Positions 1 to 10,633 of a stretch of 64,000 nt of DNA are shown here, in pieces. Position numbers and translations under genes: made by a program. How positions within the stretch are numbered: position 1 is the first letter of the stretch; each line of letters starts with the position of its first letter. The notes below the pieces were generated by a model. That model made no database searches. It was not told the DNA's origin and saw only the letters and a program-made list of their open reading frames with translations. This DNA comes from Strigamia acuminata (Eukaryota; Arthropoda; Chilopoda; Geophilomorpha; Linotaeniidae). Where the stretch lies: contig OX442316.1 in NCBI GenBank assembly GCA_949358305.1, positions 6,014,001-6,078,000 on the forward strand, written 5' to 3'.

Positions 1-24
1 AGTAACATTAGCAAGTGATTATCG

Positions 25-216
25 AGAATTTAGCAACAAATTATCGATTTTTCGTTTGATTTAACAGCAAAATAATCGATTTTCTAGTTTTTAACAGCAA
101 AATAATCGTTTTTCAAGAATTTAACAGCAAAATAATCGATTTTAAAAGAATTTAACAACAAAATTATCGATTTTTCGTTTGATTTATCAGAAAAATAATC
201 GATTATGGTACTGTTA
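25..216. repeat. Short tandem repeat, about 37-bp unit, about 5 degenerate copies
   Basis: The phrase 'ttaacagcaaaataatcgat' and close variants recur every 35-40 bp from the left edge to about position 216. Copies differ by small substitutions. No open frame or RNA fold stands out. The array may continue to the left of the window. Confidence 0.75.
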
Positions 217-2630
217 TCAATCAGAAATCATATTTACCCTTCTCCTAATTTACATATGATGTCAAAAACTTCTTCGGGTTGCCGTGTTAAGCTTTCTTCG
301 CTGAGTTTTTTCAACTCGCTAAAATAAAAAAATAAAAATGTGTGTAAATTGATTTGTCGGACGTTCCACTCGGGTGAATCACGATTTACAGGACTCGCTT
401 CCATTCTTTAAAACCACTAAACTTACCTAAAATTGGAATAAATCCAATTTAAAAAAAAAATTAAAATAAAAAAATCCAAAAAAAAAAATTAAACCAACGA
501 CAAAATAACAACAAAAATAAAGTGCCGTTATTTTAAGCCCACGATTCACTTTCAAACCAAAAAGAAAAAAAAATACAATTTTTACCGAAATCCACTTTCC
601 ATCCATTCTTCCGACAACAATCTCTCGATTTTGTACCCGTTTGGCGAGGAAAAGGCAGGAACAGGTGACGCGGGAAACACACTAAACTCACTCTTGTCTA
701 TGGCCATTTGCTCACGCACAAACAGATTAAAACGTGAATTAATTTCGCGACCGGTTCGATCATGTTATGCAAAGATTTCACTCCGCTCCGCTTTCCTCGA
801 CAAAGTTTCTCAAGAGGCCGGATATCCGTTTGAATATACCCTGTCCCTTTTACCATCCGAAATAACTACACGACTCCTTTTCTAACGGATTCCATTACGC
901 ATTCAAAAATAATAACTTTTTTTCGTCCCGTCAAACTTCTAACGTGTTTAAAGGAAATGAAAAATTACCACAATGGCCACAAGAGGTCGTGGTTGCCCTA
1001 AAATTCGAACCATTGCCAAATGTGTGCACATAAAAATAAAAAGCGATTCACCACCAGTGTTCTTTTCGTGTTTTCGGTCTCTCGTTACAACAATTAGAAA
1101 TAGGATTAGTGTGTTGAATTGTTTAGTGGTGAATTTAGCGCGTAGAGAGTACAAATTGGATTTAAAAGTCGTTTTAAGTGGCCGCGTAAGCCTAGACGAG
1201 TTACCTTTTAGATGACATTTCTCGCATGTCGAACCTCATCTGTTTCGTTTCTTATTTTTTATCTTATTGTTTGATCTGTCTGAAATTTTTTCTTTATGGT
1301 TGAGAAGAAACACGGGCATCACGTTACCAACATCGCAGTATCTCGACGTCGTAGAGAACCGCACAGAGCTTACCGAACCGTGTTAGAGACTGTCTAAATA
1401 AAGCGCTAGGAACAGACGTAATCCCAATGGCACAGCTGAAACAAAACATGAAGAGAAAAATTGTTTAGTTTTCTTCTTTATTTGTAATAAATAATTGTTA
1501 AGGGAAGAAATGAGATTGTACATTTGAAATCTACATCGGTTTGTTTTCTAGATAAAGATAAACGTTTTATTTAAATTGTCTGGTGTTTGGTTTTAACACA
1601 CGATGGCGCTGAGGTGCAGAAAGCAAATAAATTATTAATTTTTTTAGTTTAGAATTGATTAGAAAGCAAAAAAAGTGTTTATCCAGTCTTCAAAAAATTC
1701 TTGGCTTTAGAAAATTTAATCAAAAAGAAAAAACACTCGAGAATAATGAAATTTTACTTGCATTTTAAATTATTTTTCTGTTGATTTTGTAATGTAATTT
1801 TTTCCTGGCAAAGATAAAGTCTTTCACCTAGGAAATATAAACCAAAATATCTCTAATTCAGTAAAATTCGTTACGTCATTGCTGTTATTATATATATATA
1901 TTTTCCTTCATGACAAAAAATTTATATTCAGGAAATATAATTTTTAATTTAATAATTTGCCACAAACATAAAAAATAATTTGTATAATTACGAGAAATAA
2001 ATTAAGTCTAAACAAAAACAAAAACTTTTTATAATTATAATCGCATTACACAACACAATACTTTCTTTTATTATAAGCATTTATATCAAGGCATGTAAAC
2101 AACTTGTTTCCATCACTTGGGGGACCATCAAGGACGTGGGTAAATAAATATCAAAACATGACAAAACCTCATCAAAACAAGACGCAAACGTATCCAACTT
2201 GTATGAAATTTCTGATACCTGAGTACCTACACCTGATCTTTACCCTTTGTGATCAAACAGGTAAAATTGCTTAAAGTGACATTATATTCATGCCAATTAT
2301 AGAATACTTGTATAGATATATCAGTTTCTATATATTATATGACATGACTTGTACTTATGCAATTATATGGTTCATAAATTTTAAAAATCTAGAGTCAACC
2401 AAAAGTGATATCATAAATAAAATTAATGCTTTTTTTTAATAAGAAGGTAATAAATGAAAATAAAATAATATGACAGTACACAAATCTCATAAATACATTT
2501 TGGACACATTTCTCACATTAAACAATGATATCGTTGCTATTTCCTGGGTTTTTAAACTCCATGTCTGGAATTTCAATGGGTTATTTCATGCATTATCTTT
2601 ACTGAATGTAACTATTAGCTCAACAGCTGG
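217..2630. other. Gene-free stretch upstream of the chitinase pair
   Basis: No gene is supported here. Weak open frames exist around 631-1215, where base composition is less AT-rich, but they have no recognisable domain and no matching splice sites, so I do not call them. From about 1440 the sequence is very AT-rich with homopolymer runs. It could hold a distant 5' exon or regulatory DNA of an unseen neighbour. Confidence 0.4.
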
Positions 2631-2635
2631 TCAAA

Positions 2636-2830
2636 TGAAATTTTACTATAAAAACACCCTTTCACTCTTCATTTGACATCTCCATTACCGAGGTAAGTGT
2701 ATCTATATCTCTCGTTATTGCCATTCTACTGAACAAAATCGCACTCGACTGGTAAAGTGTCTTCACTTTATAGTACACCTTTTTAATTCGTAGTTCCAAA
2801 ACTTATTCTTTAAATGAAACTTAACTTTTA
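2636..2830 (+). promoter_or_regulatory. Promoter plus 5'UTR-exon copy A (chitinase family)
   Basis: A TATA-like TATAAAA lies at 2647-2653, followed about 40 bp later by 'cattaccgag|gtaagtgt', a near-consensus splice donor with GT at 2693. The block is almost identical to copy B at 3225-3420 and related to copy C at 6015-6135. I infer a duplicated core promoter with its non-coding first exon. Whether this distal copy is used is unknown. Confidence 0.55.
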
Positions 2831-2903
2831 AGGTGCGTTCAATTTGCAAAAGGAAAGAAAAATCTTTCCTTTTCTTACTTTTGCATAAGGAATGAACGCA
2901 CTT
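2831..2903. mobile_element. Short inverted-repeat element (MITE-like)
   Basis: The left end 'aggtgcgttcaatttgcaaa' is mirrored by the right end '...ttttgcataaggaatgaacgcactt', giving a 73-bp hairpin-forming unit. The ends resemble those of the 136-bp elements at 38028 and 39442 (GGTGCATTCA), so they may share a family. It lies between the two promoter copies. Confidence 0.5.
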
Positions 2904-3170
2904 AGTTGTTGTTCCTTTCCTTTTGTTTGCACATGCACAAATCCAAGTTTTAGCATGCTGTAATCAATCAAAAAATTAATGTAAAAATGGATCTTTCAAT
3001 GGTAAAAAGATTCGTTTACATCGTAAAAACGAATGTTTTAATAGTAAATACATTCGTTTTCATTAAGACAAATTATTAATGGTCGTGTGAAAATCTCAAA
3101 AAGAAAACTAAAAGAAAGAAAAGGAACCGAATTCTACCTTTTGCTATTTTCCTTTCGGTGGCAAAAGGAA

Positions 3171-3233
3171 GTAAAATTTTATTTGCGAAAAGAAAGAAAA
3201 ATCTTTCCTTTCCTTTCGCAAATAAAATTTTAC
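3171..3233. repeat. 63-bp near-perfect palindrome abutting the chitinase TATA box
   Basis: The arms 'gtaaaattttatttgcgaaa' and 'tttcgcaaataaaattttac' are exact reverse complements around a purine/pyrimidine centre. The right arm overlaps the start of the TATA box at 3234-3240. It could be a MITE remnant or a cruciform-forming element. Confidence 0.7.
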
Positions 3234-3420
3234 TATAAAAACACCCTTTCACTCTTCATTTGACATCTCCATTACCGAGGTAAGTGTATCTATCTCTCGT
3301 TATTGCCATTCTACCGTTCAAAATCGCACTCGACTGGTAATATGTCTTCACTTTATAGTATAACACCCCCTTTTTAATTCGTAGTTCCAATACTTACTCT
3401 TTAAATGAAACTAAACTTTG
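3225..3420 (+). promoter_or_regulatory. Promoter plus 5'UTR-exon copy B of the chitinase gene
   Basis: TATAAAA lies at 3234-3240, and a splice donor (gag|gtaagt, GT at 3280) ends a short non-coding exon. The matching acceptor is 'tctgcttttcag' ending at 3620, 23 bp before the chitinase ATG. This is the nearest of the promoter copies and the most likely start of the chitinase transcript. Confidence 0.6.
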
Positions 3421-3643
3421 TCAAATCGCCCTAGTATGTTAATTCAATTCTGATTGCAATAAGTTGATTGACAGATCCAACCTCCAATACTTCCTTTTAT
3501 GAATTCGGAGGCCTGAGCGCCAGCTTTGCTTGCACACTTCACCGTTTTCCTCAATCGATTACGAATTGATCCACAAACGGCATCAAAAATTCACATTTTA
3601 TTTTCCTTTCTGCTTTTCAGATTTAGCCAAATTCGAATCTAAG

Positions 3644-5590
3644 ATGATAGCTTTGTTAGTCTTCTGTGCTTTTGCATCACTGCTCTCTCAAACAACTGCA
3701 GGTGATATAAGAAAACTTTAAATAAAATAAAATTGTGCATTAATATTTCCTAATGCTTTACAGACAAAAAGGTGGTCTGTTACTACGGCAGTTGGGCCGT
3801 ATACAGACCAGGAGCAGGCAGATTCCCCGTCGAGGAAATCGACCCATTTATTTGCACACATTTAGTTTATGGTTTCGTTGGTTTATCTGGAACTAACACC
3901 ATCCGTGTTCTCGATGCTTGGAACGACTTGCCAGACAACTGGGGGAAAAGTAAGTCAATTTGGATCCTTTTACAAGTATTTAATTCTATATTTTTAAATT
4001 AAAAACGTCAAGATGCATTTGGGAGATTCAACAAACTGAAGGAAGTCAACCCCAACCTGAAAACAATCGTTGCAATTGGCGGCTGGAATGAAGGTTCCAC
4101 CAAATACTCAGTGATGGCTGCCACTAGAGAAACCAGACAAATCTTCATCAACTCAGTAGTTGAATTCTTAGAACGTTGGGGCTTTGATGGGCTGGATATG
4201 GACTGGGAATATCCAGGCTCCAGAGGTGGCAAAGCAGACGACAAAATAACCTTCGTGCTTCTGCTGAAGGAACTAAAAGAAGCTTTCAAACCGCGTGGAT
4301 ATTTGCTCACGGCAGCTGTGGGTGCAGGAAAAGCCACCATGGAAGCCGGTTACAACATCCGGGAAATGGCTAAACACTTGGACATCATAAACGTGATGAC
4401 TTACGATTATCACGGCGGGTGGGAGAAGAATACGGGACATAATTCACCTTTATACGCAAGACCGGAAGAAACTGGAGCAGATGCATTACTCAACATGGTA
4501 AAATGATTATCTGATGTTCAGAATGTCTTTTAAAGCGCTATATAAGGTTTCACTTCCGTGTATTTCAGAATTATTCGATCAATTACTGGATCGATCAAGG
4601 AGCACCACGTGAAAAAATTATTTTGGGAATGGGTCTGTACGGAAGAGCCTTTACTTTACAACGAGCTGAAGACCATGGATTGGGAGCACCAGCACCACAA
4701 GCCGGTCAACGGGGACCATACACCAGAGAACCGGGAATGCTTGGCTACAATGAGGTAAAGAAGAGTTATTGAATAAGAATATCCAATTAAATTTAATTGG
4801 TGTTATTGACAGATTTGTGAGGGTATGACTAAAGGAGAGAAGTGGACAGTTGTGTGGGTGGATCATTATGAGGCTCCATATGCGTACAAGGATCGTCAAT
4901 GGGTTGGATACGACGATCCCAGAAGTATCCAGATTAAGGTATAAATAAATTTTCGAAAATGTGGTAATAATGACTAATAATGACACTCTTGACAGGCAAA
5001 CTACGCCAAAGACATGAATCTTGGAGGTGGAATGGTGTGGAGTATTGAGACGGATGACTTCCAAGGTATCTGCCATGGAAGAAGATTTCCACTCATTAAA
5101 ATCATTCATGAAACTCTTCGAGGACCAATCGTCAAACCTGGTGAAGTAAAACCAACTGAAAGTCCAAGACCAACTGAAGGCCCGAGACCAACAGAAAGAC
5201 CTAGACCGACTGAAGGACCTAGACCGACTGAAGGACCTAGACCGACTGAAGGACCTAGACCGACTGAAGGACCAAGACCAACTGAAGGACCTAGACCAAC
5301 TGAAGGACCTAGACCAACTGAAGAACCAAAACCAACTGGTGAAGATCATGTCTGCACAAGTGTAGGTTGGTTCAGAGATTCAAAAGATTGTGCGAGCTAT
5401 TGGCGGTGCTACAAGACTGGCGGAGAACTTCAAAAACAGGTGTGTAAATATATTTGATTGTGTAAGATGACAGATACATGACATTTATGTATAATTTTAG
5501 GAACTGCGCTGCCCTAAAGGAACCATTTTTGATTTGAGTGTGAAAGTTTGCAATTGGGCCAGATATGCACCAGGTTGTGAATTTGTTTAA
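3644..5590 (+). CDS. Chitinase, GH18 family, with C-terminal CBM14 domain
   Basis: Secreted endochitinase that hydrolyses chitin. Exons: 3644-3701, 3764-3949, 4013-4497, 4569-4754, 4813-4938, 4996-5439, 5501-5590; all phases close to give 524 aa. The start gives a signal peptide (MIALLVFCAFASLLSQTTA). The GH18 barrel follows, with the complete catalytic motif FDGLDMDWEYPG (D140, D143, D145, E147). A Pro/Thr-rich linker of a repeated PRPTEG-type motif spans about 398-446, and a CBM14/peritrophin-A domain with six cysteines spans about 449-523. The length and architecture are typical of single-domain arthropod chitinases acting in cuticle turnover or digestion. A poly(A) signal candidate lies near 5764. 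I am sure of the family; the arthropod chitinase group is not determined. Confidence 0.95.
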
Positions 5591-6014
5591 AAAAAGCCGC
5601 GTCCAGCACTGATTGTCTTGTCTGCTATTTGTTTGTGTAATTTAATTGCACTGGGAATGGAATTGTATTTAGGTTTGTTTTTTAAATAAGTTAAGAAAAT
5701 TTTGAGATAAATTTGATATGTATATTATAAAGTACATGTATAATAATATTAATATCTATCGTAATAAAATTATAAATATTTAAAAATAAAAATCGCAATT
5801 TTTTTCAAAAATTTAATGACACTCGTGAAACTTTTTCAGCTTTTGTAAAATGAATCATCACTCCAGATAAATTAGGTCAGAGAATACGATGATATTATGA
5901 AATTAATGTGATTTTTTCGGAGCAAACATATCCAACTTAAACGAAATTTTTAATATCTGAGTACCTACATCTGCTCTTGAATTATCCTTTGTGATTAAAC
6001 AGCTGTGTTAAATA

Positions 6015-6135
6015 AAAATTTTAATATAAACACACACTTCATTTGAAATCTCCATTACCGAGGTAATTAGGTGAGTGTATCTATCTCCAACCTACCCAAC
6101 ACAATCGCACTTTACTGGTAATGTGTGTTTCCTTC
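6015..6135 (+). promoter_or_regulatory. Promoter/5'UTR copy C, in front of the second chitinase-like gene
   Basis: This is a diverged copy of the 3225 block: 'aatataaacac' replaces the TATA box and 'tctccattaccgag' is retained. The donor is altered to gag|gtaattag|gtgagt, so either GT (6063 or 6071) could be used. It shows that the promoter was duplicated together with the gene. Confidence 0.5.
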
Positions 6136-6559
6136 CCGTAGACTTTTTTAATTCAGGGTTTTCGTTCCTTACTCTTATTGATTCAGTCGAGCCAGTTTTG
6201 GTGGCAATTCCGAGGCACACCTAGCTGTCGGATGAAAATTTCGAAAACGTTGTGCTTGCCGTGATTAATTTAATTATAATTTAAACATATATTGATTTTT
6301 GAACCAAAATTTCATGTTAATTTTTCAAAATTGCCCAATTTTTGTTCTCAATGTTTGTTATTGCAAAACAGCAGTTGTATACATACGAAAAAGAGTGTTC
6401 TTTTCTATTTTGAAAAATGAGCGTAAACATATGGGTCATATTCACGATCTTGAAATAATTCACAGTTGAAAAATTTCTAGTGAACGTGAACGTGAACGCC
6501 ACTGCATCAAAAATTCATATTCCAACAAGTTTGGAGGATTGACTTATTTCAAACCAAAG

Positions 6560-8094
6560 ATGATAGCTTTCTTAGTCTTCTGTGCTTTTGCATCATTGCT
6601 CTCATCATTGCAGTTGTTTGAAACTACTGGTGATATTAGAAATCTTTAAAAGAAAGAAAATTGTGTATTGATATTTTATGATGCATTATAGATCGAAATA
6701 ACAAACCCTATAAGGTGGTCTGTTACTACGACAGTTGGGCCGTGTACAGACCAGGAGCAGGCAAATTCCTCGTCGAGTCAATCGTCTCAAATATTTGCAC
6801 ACATTTAGTTTATGCTTTTGTTGGTTTACACACCATCCGTATTCTCGACTCTTATCACGCCTTGCCAGACGGGGGGAAAAGTAAGTCCATTTGGATCCTT
6901 TTAGAAGTATTTAACTCAATTTTTTTAAATTAAAAATGTCAAGATGCATTTGAGAGATTCAACAATAGGAAGAACGTCAACCCAAACCTGTCAACAATCG
7001 TTGCAATTGGCGGCTGGAATGAAGGTTCCACCAAATACTCAGTGTTGGCCGCCACCAGAGAAACCAGACAAATCTTCATCAACTCAGTAGTTGAATTCTT
7101 AGAACGTTGGGGCTTTGATGGGCTGGATATGAACTGGGATTATCCAGGCTCCAAAGGTGGCAAAGCAGACGACAAAGTAAACTTCGTGACTCTGCTGAAG
7201 GAACTGAAAGAAGCTTTCGCACCTCATGAACTTTTGCTCTCAGCAACTGTGAGTGGAGTTAAAGCCATAATGGAAGCAGGTTACAACATCCGGGAAATGG
7301 CTAAACACTTGGACTTCATAAACGTGATGACTTTCGATTATCACGGCTCGTGGGAGAATACTACGGGACATACTTCACCTTTATACGCAAGACCGGAAGA
7401 AACTGGAGCATTGCTCAACGTGGTAAAATGTTTTTCTATTTTTCAGAATGTCTTCTAAAGCACTATATAAGTTTTCTCCTCCGTGTATTTCAGAATTATT
7501 CGATCAATTACTGGATCGATCAAGGAGCACCACGTGAAAAAATTATTTTGGGAATGGGTCTGTATGGAAGAGCCTTTACTTTACAACGAGCTGAAGACCA
7601 TGGATTGGAAGCACTAGCACCACAAGCCGGTCAACGGGGACCATACACCAGAGAACCTGGAATGCTTGGCTACAATGAGGTAAAGAACAGTTATTGAATA
7701 AGAATATCCAACTAAATTTAATTGGTGTTATTGACAGATTTGTGAGAGTATAACTAAAGGAGAGAAGTGGACAGTGGTATGGGTGGATCATTATGAGGCT
7801 CCATACGCGTACAAGGATCGTCAATGGGTTGGATACGACGATCCCAGAAGTATCCAAATTAAGGTATAAATAAATTTTCGAAAATGTGGTAATAACGACT
7901 AAAGTAACACTTGACACTGTTCACAGGTAGACTATATCAAGAAAATGGGTCTTGGAGGTGGAATGGTGTGGAGTATTGATACAGATGACTTCCGAGGTAT
8001 CTGCTATGGAATTTCATTTCCACTCACTAAAACAGTTTATAAGAAACTTATCGGAGATATAACTGTATCAAACCAGGTAGCAGACGGTGAATAG
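6560..8094 (+). CDS. Chitinase-like protein, GH18, catalytic residues substituted, no CBM14
   Basis: Tandem paralogue of the preceding chitinase with the same intron positions. Exons: 6560-6629, 6692-6880, 6944-7422, 7494-7679, 7738-7863, 7927-8094; 405 aa, all phases close. It has a signal peptide and a full GH18 barrel, but the active-site motif reads FDGLDMNWDYPG: N150 replaces Asp and D152 replaces the general-acid Glu. The linker and chitin-binding domain are gone, with a stop soon after the barrel (IGDITVSNQVADGE). No frameshifts or stops interrupt it, so I infer a retained non-enzymatic chitin-binding or lectin-like protein (compare insect IDGFs) rather than a dead pseudogene. Its exon 4 and adjoining introns are nearly identical to those of the first gene, suggesting recent duplication or gene conversion. 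Confidence 0.9.
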
Positions 8095-8454
8095 AATTGT
8101 ATTTAGGTTTGTTTTTTAAATACCTAGAAAATTTTCTGATAAATTTTATACGTATATCATATATTACAGTATATGTATTACAATCTAATAAAATTAGAAA
8201 TATTTAGAAATTATATTTTTTTTAAATTTAATAAAATCAATCATAACTCCAGACAAATTATGTCATATAATACGATATTATGAAATTGAACACATTCCAA
8301 GAAAATCTTAATAATCCAAAGCTTACCACTTAGACATTGTTAATTTTTCTCCAAAAGGCAAAACTGGTTGGCCATGATATATTCAACATGGCCTAGAGGG
8401 TGTCTTAAATGGAGTGCTGACTCATAATAAAGTCAGCAAGTGGCACACCTCATC

Positions 8455-8512
8455 CATTTGTATAAAAGTTCACAAGGATAAGTGCAAGTAGAGAAAATCA
8501 GCTCATATACGT
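8455..8512 (+). promoter_or_regulatory. Promoter and first non-coding exon of the ZP-N gene
   Basis: A TATA-like 'tataaaag' at about 8461 is followed roughly 50 bp later by a consensus donor, 'catatac|gtaagtgt'. The acceptor is 'ttgtattgcag' just before the ATG at 8911. The reading is by pattern only. Confidence 0.5.
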
Positions 8513-8910
8513 AAGTGTATTTACCCAGTACCTTTCTAATTTCACTAACAATCTAGCAAAAGGTTACCACGTTTCTAAGTGATAAATATAGGAAATAATT
8601 TACCTTTTAAGGTCACACAATTCGCATGTAAATACAATCGAAGTAATCTTTTCGTAGAAATTAAGGCTTAGATGAATGAATGTCTCTCTTTTATTAATCT
8701 GTTGCTTCAACAGTAAACTAAAACAATACTAGAGTTGTATTTACTAAAAATATACATTTAAATGTATTATTCATCTTTAACTTTTAAGGAAATCTAAAAA
8801 AATATGTTTAAAAAAAATAATTCTGACCTTCGAGAGTTCAACTATGACCCACATTATGCATTTAACAGAAACTTGTAAAACAGCAATTCTAAATTTGTAT
8901 TGCAGAAAAA

Positions 8911-9555
8911 ATGAATTCGCAAATAAAAGTACTTTTTCTAGCATATTCAAGCTTGATGGTGAGTATATTTTGTACTATACACCTTTATGCAAAACTTATA
9001 CACTTTTAAATTGACATTACAGGTGTTATTGTGCTGCAATACATTCCCACAAAACTATGTATCCAAAGAGCACCTAGGATCAAACAGTTCCATATCATCA
9101 GATAATTACAATGGTGATATAATAAAAAATAAAAAAAAATTCATAATTTTAGTAATGATTTTAAATTATATTTATTGCAGTTAGTTTGAGATGTGTGCCA
9201 GGCAAGATTGAATTACACTTCACCTTTGCAAATGAATTTCGTGGCATTGTGTTCGCACAAAACGACCGTAGCGAAGATTGCCAACTGAGAGGCAACGGAA
9301 AGCGAGATTATCTCATGACAATATCATTGCAAAAATGTGGCACTATCGAGGTATACTGTTAACACGTTTTGGTGCATCAAATTCGATTATTTCTTTCTTG
9401 TATAGGATCCAGAACGAACATTTACCAATACCATCGTGTTGCGTTATCATCCAATTTTGGAAATCGGAGGCGACGAAACAAAAACCATTGTGTGTAAATA
9501 TGGCGAAGTGAGATTTGTGTTTGGAAACGTGGCTGAAAATGAAAGCACACCGTGA
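8911..9555 (+). CDS. Small secreted protein consisting of a ZP-N domain
   Basis: Exons: 8911-8958, 9023-9113, 9181-9350, 9406-9555; 152 aa, phases close. The N-terminus (MNSQIKVLFLAYSSLMVLLCC) is a signal peptide split by the first intron. The rest matches the N-terminal half of a zona pellucida module: LRC, EDCQLRGNGKRDYLMTISL, KCGT, TFTNTIVLRYHP and IVCKY, giving the four ZP-N cysteines. There is no ZP-C half, no furin site and no membrane anchor. ZP modules polymerise extracellular matrix in cuticle and tracheal linings; a lone ZP-N might cap or modulate polymers. A poly(A) signal candidate lies near 9630. The domain call is firm; the function is inferred. Confidence 0.85.
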
Positions 9556-9659
9556 TTATCATAACGTAATCGTGCGAAATAAGTGTTCAAATCAGCTTTC
9601 ATTAATTGTTCTAATCAAATTGATTAATAATAAATAAATATAAAATCTTTCGATAATTA

Positions 9660-10633
9660 TTAACATGTGGTTTTGTATAATTTAAAACGATACTACTTCA
9701 TACGGTCAATGCTGAAATTCAGCACAACCTGAATGGAATACTTCCAAAAAAATAGATTTTGATTAAAAACACCTTTTTTTTCTTCCTTTCTCCGTGCTGT
9801 ACTGTTATTTATTCACAAAAATACAAATAAAAATTCACCGATTCTTCAAATTACACGTTCAATGCCCAGCAATGTTCACAGCTGCAATAACCAACTCATT
9901 AAAGACAGCAGGAGACGTGACAGAGCAAAACAACAAACCAAACTCGCTTTCTTATTATAAGATTAAGATGTCACAACTTAATGCCATTTCTTCAAATTAA
10001 TTTCCACCAAATAAAAGCCTCTTTTTGGCGTTATTCACTGCCGTAATCCGAGCCTAATCTCACGCAAATTACAGTAATCATTCATCAATTATTTATTTCA
10101 ATAAACAAATCCATTTTTTCATCCCCACACTAACACACATACACTTTACTCAAATGACCCATTTTGAATTTACAATAGCCGCATAATCACTAGGATATTA
10201 ATAATAAAACTTGCTCAATAATGGCGATGATCTCATGCCTATTTGAAATACCTGAGTCGGTTAAAGACTGAATTTATTCCATTACCCCACCACCCCCTTG
10301 AGAGCCAGGACAGGTTCTTTTCCTTCTTTCTTTTTCTCCCCTCGCCGGAGGGGCCGGCAAAACAGCCAATGGCCGAATAGAAAAGAGGAGACCAACATCA
10401 TCCACCTGAAGGAGTCAAACCAAGGCCAAACGGACGAGACAGTCCGTGTCAACTGCATATATTTCACACCACAACAAACAAAAGTTGGAAATCTCGGCCA
10501 GCAAATTCGCGGATAACAAGGAAGCAAAAGAGGAGGCGATATAATGCATTTGTGTCATTCTAATGTCACTTTTCGTGATCCGTGAAGCCAGTGAAACTCG
10601 CTTCTCACCCTCTTGTTGAAATGGCATAACATA
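9660..10633. other. Intergenic stretch before the myosin gene
   Basis: No gene is seen. AT-rich until about 10280, then a more GC-rich 300 bp with a pyrimidine run, 'ctcgccggaggggccggc' and a CCAAT-like 'agccaatggcc' at about 10365. This is a reasonable place for the myosin promoter, but no TATA box is clear. Confidence 0.4.

Noticed and set aside
631..1215. Two short plus-strand frames near the left edge
   Set aside because: No domain, no consistent splice sites; kept only as a note on composition.
4651..5349. Minus-strand 232-codon Ser/Arg-rich frame opposite the chitinase
   Set aside because: Antisense shadow of the Pro/Thr linker repeat and GH18 exons.
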